From Eucommia ulmoides (lineage: Eukaryota > Streptophyta > Magnoliopsida > Garryales > Eucommiaceae): 64,000 bases of DNA. Under the pieces are notes generated by a model that was not told where the DNA came from, searched no databases, and saw only the letters and a program-made list of their open reading frames with translations. Below are positions 56,308-64,000 of the stretch, in pieces. The position numbers and the translations under genes were made by a program. The stretch covers positions 17,047,743 to 17,111,742 of the forward strand of contig CM028333.1 of assembly GCA_016647705.1 (NCBI GenBank), given 5' to 3'. Each line of letters starts with the position of its first letter. Positions within the stretch are counted from its first letter, which is position 1.

Positions 56308-56420
56308 ATAGGAACAGATTCTATGCTAGCGGATCTATTAACCAAGGGCTTAACACCTAAGGTCTTTCATGAGCACACTGCTCATATAGGTGTTATTTCT
56401 GATAATACCTTGATTTAGTG
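56308..56420 (+). pseudogene. Copia 2 RNase H, last part
   Basis: The C-terminal end of the copia polyprotein (SMLADLLTKGLTPKVFHEH) stranded downstream of the solo LTR. It ends in a stop and is followed by about 440 bp of 3' untranslated element sequence and the polypurine tract. Confidence 0.85.
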
Positions 56421-56997
56421 AGAGTTATTTTTATGTTCTATATGTTTTACTTTAACATTGGATTGTTTAGTTTTCTGCATGATATAGTTGATGATTTATG
56501 ATTCTATTTCTAAGCTTACTTATGTTTTTTGTGTGCAATGTTCGCATTGTATTAAGGACTTTGGATTGATCTCACTAAAGACTAAAAAATGACCAGTTGG
56601 AAATAGGTATGTCTGAGATCACATTGCTTGTAATTTTCATACTACTCATCCATATTTGATCTTTGTCATTGAGTGTATTAGTATGGTAATCATCGTGGTT
56701 TAGTCACGACTGTATTGTGATAAAAGTCACAGTGATTCCATTACTAATATATAAGATAGACCAAATTATTTAAGAAGAAGTCTGAGGATAAATAGCATAC
56801 AGATGCACCCCCCAAGAAATTTTGTGATATAATTGTTTCAGCGATAATATGTAGCCTAAGTGGGAGATTATTAGGAAATCACATTTCTTATTCTATATTG
56901 GGTAACATATTTTTAATTCAATTATAGTAGTTATTTAATTTAATAGACTAAAATTAAGTGGCCTAATTTTGGTAAGCTCGTAGACTGCTCGAATTAA

Positions 56998-58263
56998 GGG
57001 TTTATATCACTTACCTCCCATGTTATTTTGCTCTAAACCAAATATCTCCTCCCCTATCATTTTACAAATACTAATCAACCCTCTTATCATTTTGGTCAAT
57101 GACCACTAACCTCCCCTATAGATAAAAAATGAATAAAATTTTTATTGTAATGACAATTTTACCATTAACTATTTAAAAATAATTAAAAATTAAAATACAT
57201 AAATAACCCTTTAAATTTGTTTTATACATTTTTCATCTTTAATTTTTTACACTAACATCCTCATTTAAAAAGAAATACTTCTCTAACCCCTATTTAGAAG
57301 GAGAAAAAATCATCTTCTTCTTCCTCCTCATCTCTCTCTCTCCCCCCTCCCCCAGCACGGCACACATAAATCTTCACCAAATTGAGAACTCTTCCATTAC
57401 AAACGACACCCAAGGCTCCAACAACCCAAAAAATAAATGACATTAGAAACAACACCTCCTAAAAGAGAAAATATGTATAGCCATATCCTCCATCCCCAAT
57501 CTCTCTCTCTACCCTCGATATAGTGCCTGATCTGTGCTCGCCGGCACTTATCCAACATGGATCTGTGCTGACGAGCACAAATCGGCGTCGGTCATTTCGC
57601 ATCCTGATGTGGTCGTGAGCGAGCGCGAGGACAAATCTGGCAATAAAGGCATGCTGGAACCGACTACGATTATTGGCATTGGGAGAGAAATGAGATCGGT
57701 GACGAGTGATTGGAGCTTGGAGTCTATGAGATGGCGCTGAATTTTGATCGATCCGGCACACGCGAGATCATAGCCATTGGAGAAGAACTTGCCTTTGGCG
57801 GTAATGACCAGCGCGGATAGTCCATCGGCCTTCAACCAGACGTGGCGAAGGGCGACCCTGTTGGAGTCGATGAGTGTCGAATTAAGGTGGCACTCATTAT
57901 CGCCAGTGTTGGTGAATAAAATGAAAGGGCCAATAACTAACTGTGTTACAGTGGGAAGAGGCGAAGAAAAGGCTTAATGAAATAAAAAATATATTTTGCC
58001 CCCTTATAATTTTGAATGACATAAAATAAACTCCTTGAATTAGTTAATATAACTCAAAAAAATAATTTTAAAAATAGAGGGGGTGTTAGTGAATTTTAAA
58101 AAAAATAAAAGATTTAAAAAATTATTTTTTTAAATAAGAGAAGGGTATTTATGTCTTTTTACAAGAAAAAATTAGTCAAAGGAGGTTGACTGGTATTTAT
58201 AAAATTATAAGAGAGACATTTGGTTTAGGGTAAAAAAAAATGGGAGATAAGTGGTATAAACCC
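56998..58263. mobile_element. Pack-MULE-like element (10-bp TSD CTCGAATTAA)
   Basis: A 1266-bp insertion with perfect 10-bp duplication CTCGAATTAA (56988-56997 and 58264-58273). Terminal inverted repeats are long and imperfect: GGGTTTATATCACTTACCTC at the left matches the reverse complement of the right end (GGGTTTATACCACTTATCTC), and similarity continues through CTAAACCAAAT and beyond for about 100 bp. Long inverted repeats with a 9-10 bp duplication define Mutator-like elements. There is no transposase. The middle holds a gene fragment (57565-57925), so it fits a Pack-MULE. Confidence 0.88.
57565..57925 (-). pseudogene. Captured enoyl-CoA delta-isomerase/hydratase gene fragment
   Basis: On the minus strand the fragment reads FILFTNTGDNECHLN, STLIDSNRVALRHVW, ADGLSALVITAKGKFFSNGY and DLISLPMPIIVVG. 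After a frameshift near 57640 it continues FVLALAHDHIRMRNDRR. This order and wording match the N-terminal half of plant peroxisomal enoyl-CoA delta-isomerase (crotonase superfamily), an enzyme that shifts double bonds during beta-oxidation of unsaturated fatty acids. About 120 codons are covered without a visible intron. The oxyanion-hole glycine region is where the frameshift falls, so it is not functional. It lies inside the Mutator-like element and is GC-richer than the terminal repeats. Confidence 0.82.
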
Positions 58264-58650
58264 CTCGAATTAATATGGGCTAATTGAGTAGATACCAATT
58301 TTGTCCTAATTAGGGGATAATGGGAACCCTAATTAAGCAATATATAAAGACCATTTTAGTTATGGTCCTCGATACACCAAATCATAATACAGTTTCTTTT
58401 CTCCCCATCTAGAAGAGAGACGACGGTCCCATTGAGGAACTAAGACGATTTGATTAAGGAAGATCACGAACCACCCTTCCCCTCCCATTCGTGATTGATT
58501 GTCGTAGTATTTACACAACAGTAGGCAATCGTTCATAATGGATCCAGGTATGCTTATTTATGTGTTTATAGAACATTTTGATAATTTGACATGTTGATTT
58601 AAATTTAAAGTATCGATGGAGATTTATAGGGATTAATTCCCAACATTGAA

Positions 58651-60360
58651 CTCCCCCCCTAAATCCCTAAGCAATGTAATAGCACACTAAAGAAGTTTTA
58701 GCAGAGTGAAACTTCAAGAACTTGAGAAGAAAAAGAACTCGAGAAAAAACAACTAAATCAGGTAAAAGGAAAGCATTCTTTATTGAATTTTTTGTGTAGC
58801 TTGATTACACCATGCATGTCCTATTTATATAGTTGCAATACAAAGAGAGATGATGAGTTTTAGTTATTTCAATTAAATCTTTAATAATAATCTACAATGC
58901 TCACAAGGTATTTGTTAAAGCTCTAGATTTTCACGTCAAAGCTCTTCCTATTCCCTCTAAAGTCATTTTAGTTCATGCCGCAACTCATATCGTTCCCTTT
59001 TTATCTCGTTTTCTCGACATCGATTTCATTAAGCTCTTTATCATTCGTCTGCTATGGCTTAAGCCTCACTGTAGGAATGTACATTGGCTTATGGTAACGG
59101 TAGCGATGGTGATAGTTAAGTCTGCTTAGTCAGTTGCTGCCTGTTTTACTGATTCATCTGGGAGATGTCTCGCACCCCCCTCATCATTTCTATCAGCAAT
59201 ACATGAGATTTACCCGACGGATCCATGCTTGGATCTATTGTGTGAATCTGTCACCTTTCAGTTTCTTGGTTGTTGGCTCGGATCAAAAAAGTGACCATGA
59301 TTTTTTTTTAAAGTTGAGAATTGATATGATATTCTCACAGATTGTGCCAATTTGATGATGTCTAAAAGTGGATCATTAGATATGATGCACCTCTACTCTA
59401 GAACATAACTTCTTTCAACTAGGGTTCCTGCAAAACCATGCACACACGGGTGGAGCTGACGACTTTGTACCTCTGATATGAGAATTAATAGTGCTTAGGT
59501 CTGGTAGAATTTTGGTAGAGATTTGCCTAGTGAAATAGTGCATACCTTAGCCTGGCAATCCCCTTTTATATTTATAGGCATCGGACAATTAGTTTGGAAA
59601 GTCTTCACCGAGATCCTGGTCAATACCCCGTAACCCTTATAATATTCGCGGGATTAAAGAGTTTATGCCCGTTGAATGAGTCATCCAATAATCATTCCTC
59701 ATTTGGTGGGATTCGGTAACAGGTCCCGAGCAGTGGGTTTAACACTAAGATGGCCTGGGTACATGTGCTTGATCTCCAATAATCCCAAGACCAATCTAAT
59801 CCATGGGATCTTGGGTAGTACCCTCGGGTTCCTCCTAGTTTTGCTTAGACTGTGATCTTCTTTGTTGCTTGTGATTTCATTCATTGCAAGTAGCTTTAGT
59901 TGGGACTTTCGAAATATCCTTAATCATTTTTCGTAAATTATTAATAAGAATTTACACCTGAGATATCCCTATCATTTTGACAGATATTAAGGACACTCCC
60001 TATTCTTTTGATAATATTTAATATACCTCTTATCAAATTTTGTTGATAAAAATACGCTTGCATCATAATTTTTTTTTTTTAATTTTCTGCTTTAATCCTT
60101 ATTTGTTATTTTCTTCTCCCTTTCGTCTTCTATTTTTTTTTCTTTTGGTTCATATTTTTTATTTATTTTTTTATCTTCTATGTATGGTGTTTATTGAAAA
60201 AAAAAAAATCAAAAGTAAAAAATTAGAGAACAAATAGCAAAAAAAAAAAAAAGAAATCTATAAATAAAAACAACAAAAAAAAAATATGGTGTTTTGTTTT
60301 TTTGTGTGTGCGTATTGCGTTCAGTTTTGTTTTATATTTTTTTTATTTTTTAAATTTTAA
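58651..60360. other. Intergenic AT-rich region
   Basis: No gene is supported. The 60-70 codon frames at 59134-59355 and 59699-59884 have no recognisable domain. 60055-60360 is very rich in T and A runs. Confidence 0.55.
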
Positions 60361-60800
60361 TTTTTTATTTTGAATATATAACACCTTAAAGTTTCCTAAT
60401 TATCTTACTATTGTCTAAGTCATTATTCTCATTATAATTTTAGATACAAGATACGTTAGACAATGGATAGCACCACCCTACACGAATGGGTGAAGGAGAT
60501 TAAGGAGAACAACAAGCTCCTTAAACTTTAATATTTTTTTTTATTTTGACTATATAACTCCTTAAAGTTTCCTGATTATTCTACTATTGTTCAAGTCATT
60601 ATTCTAGTTATAATTTTAGATAGAAGATACGTGAGACAACGGATAACACCACCCTACACGAATGGGTAAAGGAGATTAAGGAGAACAACAAGCTCTTTAA
60701 ACTTCAAATTTTTTATTTTGAATATATAACACCTTAAAGTTTCCTAATTATCCCACTACTGTCCACGTCATTATTTTCATTATAATTTTAGAGAGCAGAC
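60361..60800. repeat. ~175-bp tandem repeat with exon-like core
   Basis: Two full copies and about half of a third, starting at about 60361, 60538 and 60711. Each starts TTATTTTGAMTATATAACWC and passes CCTTAAAGTTTCCT and TTATAATTTTAGA. The two full copies then carry CACCACCCTACACGAATGGG and GGAGATTAAGGAGAACAACA. In the first copy ATG at about 60463 opens a 22-codon frame ending LLKL, and the TTATAATTTTAG before it looks like a splice acceptor. Whether this is a decayed, duplicated exon is unproven. Confidence 0.75.
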
Positions 60801-61591
60801 TGTCACCTATTGCGCATGTGACTATTTTTAATGGGCTTTATAGGCCCTTTCTGTCTAAATACTTCGAAGTCATGAATCTATTATATAAAACAGGACAGAT
60901 TTGTTGACTAAGACAAATAAAAAATATGATTAAGACAAACAAAATGTTGACTAGGATAAACAAAGTACTGACTAGGACATTTTAGCGACATAAGTTGAGA
61001 ATCGTGTAAGGAAACTAAATTTTCCAAAAAGGAAATCGGGGTTAATGTAAATAGAAATTAAATTAAATTAATATTGATTAAATTTGCCAAAAAGGAGATC
61101 GGGTTAGTGTATCATAAGTTGAGGCATTGATTGAGGACAGATTGAGACAAATTATTTTTATTTTAGGCATTGATTTACTTAATTTTTCCTAATTAAAATA
61201 CTGATTAAGATACACTAATTTTATTTTAAGCAATGATACCTAATTTCTCTTAATTTAAATATTAATTTATTTAATTAGCTAAATTTCCCTTCTTTCTATT
61301 TCTGAATATGAAGGTTTTGTAACTTAATTATCTCAATCTCTCTCTAATTACCTCCTAATCCTAATTATCTAACCTTCCCCACGTTCATTCTCCAATTGTC
61401 TTTCTCTCTCTACCGTTTCTCTTTCACTCTCATCTGATCTCTCTATCTCACCCTCGTTGTCATCTATTTCCATTGCCATCCCCACCCTATCTCGATCTTC
61501 ATTGCTGACTCCATGCCGCAGTCACCGTCGCCGTCTTCTTCCATCGCTGTATGCGCTCGGATTCACAACCTTGTTTCTTCCTCGCGGTAAT
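60801..61591. other. Intergenic region; possible 5' gene or LTR fragment at its end
   Basis: AT-rich to about 61310. 61370-61591 is CT-rich and then codes for a Ser/Arg-rich stretch from 61457 (IPTLSRSSLLTPCRSHRRR) that runs directly into the family A LTR at 61592. It could be the start of a truncated gene with a transit-like N-terminus, or simply CT-rich repeat; I do not call a gene. Confidence 0.4.
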
Positions 61592-63158
61592 TGGACTACT
61601 TGCAAGTGTACGAGGTCTAGTTTTAATATAATGGATCTTTTAGGATCGGATATCGTTCCACTGGGAAATTCGTGTAATTCGGTTGAGTATTGTGATTTAC
61701 ATAGTTTCGTATTATCTCGACTAATCGTAATTCGTTTGTTTTCTATTTACTATACTAAGATAGACTACAACTATTGGGTTAGTTCTAATTACACTAATTA
61801 CTTAGGTATTAATCCATATAATGCATAATCAATGTCATTTAGTTAGCTATAACAGTTTTTATCTAATCCGACAACCTCTGTATCAATAACTCCTCCGCTA
61901 CCTCTCTCGAGTGTAAGACGGGGGATTACACGACTTCGTGCCAGCGAAGAAGTCCCCTTTAACGCCTTAACGACCCTAAGTCGCGTGAGTTTTGAGCCAA
62001 CGTCATGGGTTGCATACGTTCTAATACCCTCCCGGGTCGTTAGAAAATCACGTTGTATTTACCCTAGTCCGAATTCGGGGTTACCTCTCCCGAGTGTCAA
62101 ACCCCATATTCTCTGTTTATCAATACAAGCATAATATCAAGAATAACGGTAAACACAATCGGATTTAGACAAACAACACGTTAAAGTAACATTAATTCAT
62201 TCAACTAAACGATTACATGATTTCGACTACACCAAAGTAACATTTAACTACTACTATAAGATCTTAGCCATATACCATACAAAATAAGAGGGATTCAACA
62301 TTCTTAGATATGAAAAAATGATCACAAAGAATAAAACAAGAGAGAAACGATCAAACCTGGAAGTGAAACGGTTCACTGTCGCTAATGATCGATCCACAAG
62401 TTATCCTTCTTTATCCGAATGATGAACCTCCTTCTTGATCTTCAAAATATAGTTTAAGAGCTCTCTACTTGGGTTAGGGTTCTTCCACTCTCAACTTTAA
62501 GACGTGGCCAAGGGGTATTTATAGGCTTAGGGGTTCAAAAAATATCTAAACAGATATTTTGACATGTTCTGCGATTTCCGCCTAAGTGGTAGAAATTCCG
62601 CTTAGGCAAAGTTTAAGTCGGTTAGAATTCTGCCTAAGCAGTAGAATCTTCGCTTAGGCGGAGGACTAACTTCTTGGCTCCTTATCTTTCTGACGGAATT
62701 CTGCCTAGGCGGTAGCTACTTCGCCTAGGCGGATTTACAGCAGTGCAGCTCTATCCAGTAGTTCAGTACTTCCAGCGTTCTGGTGGATTTCCGCCTAGGC
62801 GGTGGAAACTTCGCCTGGGCGGATTCAATACTTCATTGCTTGCAACCTTCTGACGGATTTCCACCTAGGCGGTGGAAACTTCGCCTAGGCGGATTTCAAA
62901 TCTTCAGCTTTTGCATCTTTCTGATGAATTTTCGCCTAGGCGATAGAAACTTCGCCTAAGCGGAATTGCTCTGTTATTTGAAACCTCCTTTTTTCATTTA
63001 TTTGGCTACCCCTTTCACACCATTTCGCTCGATTTGTCGATTGTTTACGTCCCTGCTCCTAACTAATAAAAACAACTAAAACAGTATTCAAACTTCAATA
63101 AAATACTCGAAAACTGGCAAATTCAATTTAGAATTAGATAGGTATTTTACACCTATCA
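61592..63158 (-). repeat. 3' LTR of a second family A element (extends past window)
   Basis: 1567 bp, plus-strand start near TGGACTACTTGCAAGTG and end ACACCTATCA. A polypurine tract (AAGTTTTGGGGTATT, minus) abuts it at 63159, so this is the 3' LTR and the element continues to the right. A conserved block (single copy) is at 61890-62105. A long array of CCTAGG-core palindromes lies at 62575-62965. Confidence 0.85.
62575..62965. repeat. Array of CCGCCTAGGCGG-type palindromes
   Basis: About five pairs of the motif; the best pair reads TTTCCGCCTAGGCGGTGGAA then ACTTCGCCTGGGCGGAT. Pairs are separated by 70-100 bp of variable sequence that often has CTTTCTGACGGAATT. Several copies have decayed by one base on each arm (CCGCCTAAGTGG, CTGCCTAAGCAG). 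Confidence 0.88.
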
Positions 63159-64000
63159 AATACCCCAAAACTTGGAATTTTGCTAGTCCTCGAGCAAAAC
63201 ACTCTAATGCTAAATAACACTAACTACACTAATTAGCTACATCCTAAACTACAAATACATAATCATTAACAAATAAGAAGTACACACCTGTGAGATTTAA
63301 GTTTAGTCAAAGAAACCATGATATTCTTCCCTCAACAACCCGTAATCAGATCCGGTTAAGGAATAACACACATCACGTGGTGTTCCAGAATTTCAACACT
63401 CAATATCAGTTCAAATCATTTTAGATCCTATTGAAATGTGTATGTGTGAGAACTCGGATATATAACAAATCAAACGCCGGATTGGATTTTTCAATGAATA
63501 AGATCATGACTTAAACTTGTTAAAAGATTAAGGGAAACCATATGCTTGACTGGGCTCAACTATCCATTAATGTAGGTTCGGACATTCACCGAGATCAATA
63601 GGGCTTGGTCAGGCTTTGGAGAACGGCCAAGGGTATCGTAGGATTAGAAACTCATTATAATTTTAATGATACCCGAGGTACAAACGCTTATCGCTAAATC
63701 TCTCTCATGACTCCCTTATCTTTGAAGATATTACCCTGAACAGGATTTAGTAAACTTTTATTCACTTGTCAAAACTATCGAATTTAAACACTATATTCAC
63801 ATAGGTTTTTTTTTTTTTTTTTTTTAATACACCCCCAAACTTATTCAATTTTGTACAATTTTAGGGATGTTTAGATACAACTAAAAGCTTGACAAGTGAA
63901 TACTCTTATACTTAACCAAAAATACTGAAACCCCGATTTCCCGCTTCAAGTTAGCATAATCTAATGCTACTTGTTTTCACTCAATTTTCACTTTTATTCC
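63159..64000 (-). mobile_element. Interior of second family A element (partial)
   Basis: Homologous to 8866-9700: polypurine tract, then TGGAATTTTGCTAGTCCTCG, AGCAAAACACTC, TTTTAGATCCTATTGAAATG, and ACACCCCCAAACTTATTC at about 63832. It is non-coding in the part seen. The element is cut by the window edge. Confidence 0.8.

Larger units (their letters stand above)
49160..58645 (+). mobile_element. Ty1/copia retrotransposon 2 with two nested insertions (TSD TCGAA/TTGAA)
   Basis: Plus-strand element: 5' LTR 49160-49675, primer-binding site TGGTATCAGAGCC (49678-49690), leader with repeats, gag, pol, polypurine tract AAGTGGGAGATT (56857-56868), 3' LTR 56869-58645. Flanks are TCGAA (49155-49159) and TTGAA (58646-58650), one C-to-T change apart, as expected from decay of a methylated CG. 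A solo family A LTR splits the end of pol (54898-56302) and a Mutator-like element splits the 3' LTR (56998-58263). Without the inserts it would be about 6.8 kb. Confidence 0.92.
56869..58645 (+). repeat. 3' LTR of copia element 2, split by a MULE
   Basis: LTR sequence occupies 56869-56997 and 58274-58645 (about 501 bp in all), starting TATTAGGAAATC and ending ATTCCCAACA. It is noticeably diverged from the 5' LTR, indicating an old insertion. Confidence 0.9.

Noticed and set aside
61457-61828. 123-codon frame as a transit-peptide gene
   Set aside because: The second half is family A LTR sequence (from 61592); only the first 45 codons could be genic and they are CT-repeat-like with no match I recognise.

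Overview
This is a transposable-element-dominated stretch of a plant nuclear genome, very probably a eudicot. The evidence is a spliced wall-associated receptor kinase gene with a short GT-AG intron, Ty1/copia and Ty3/gypsy LTR retrotransposons with plant-type primer-binding sites, and AT-rich intergenic DNA with long microsatellites. I cannot name the species. There is one convincing intact protein-coding gene: a WAKL15/20-type receptor-like kinase at 40115-42107 (+). I found no rRNA, tRNA or CRISPR. Almost everything else is retroelement sequence, much of it resolvable to the base because target-site duplications (TSDs) survive.

1-33.7 kb is a nested stack. The deepest layer looks like a Tat/Ogre-type gypsy element: degenerate about 82-bp repeats on the left (1-7177), then a polypurine tract and an LTR start at 25160 running to about 33.7 kb. 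Into it inserted a coding-free LTR element of family A (7183-24924, TSD GTCAC). Its 5' LTR was then hit by a second coding-free LTR element, family B (12094-24862, TSD ATAAA). The LTRs of B carry a solo family-A LTR (13307-14777, TSD ACAAG), another family-A LTR (20595-22228) and a solo family-C LTR (22732-24851, TSD AGGGT). Further inserts in the bottom layer are two solo family-C LTRs (989-3079, TSD AACCT; 26262-28311, TSD CATTA), a solo family-A LTR (3996-5358, TSD CTAAT) and a gag-only LTR retrotransposon (29832-33166, TSD GTAAT).

33.7-39.2 kb holds a rearranged, decayed Ty3/gypsy element on the minus strand (gag, protease, RT, RNase H, integrase), with internal sequence on both sides of one LTR. 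The receptor kinase gene follows in a small GC-richer island (40.1-42.1 kb).

43545-48313 is a complete but decayed copia element (minus strand, TSD TTTTA). 49160-58645 is a second copia element (plus strand, TSD TCGAA/TTGAA). Its RNase H region is split by a solo family-A LTR (TSD AACAT), and its 3' LTR is split by a 1266-bp Mutator-like element with long inverted repeats and a 10-bp TSD. That element carries a fragment of an enoyl-CoA delta-isomerase/hydratase-type gene, so it is a candidate Pack-MULE.

58.65-61.6 kb is AT-rich intergenic DNA with an unusual tandem repeat. From 61592 to the window end is the 3' LTR and partial interior of another family-A element. Several unrelated retroelement families here carry arrays of short GC-rich palindromes (CCTAGG, CCGCGG or GTCGAC cores) in their LTRs or leaders, and several internal regions carry hairpin-forming tandem repeats. 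These are the least explained features in the window.
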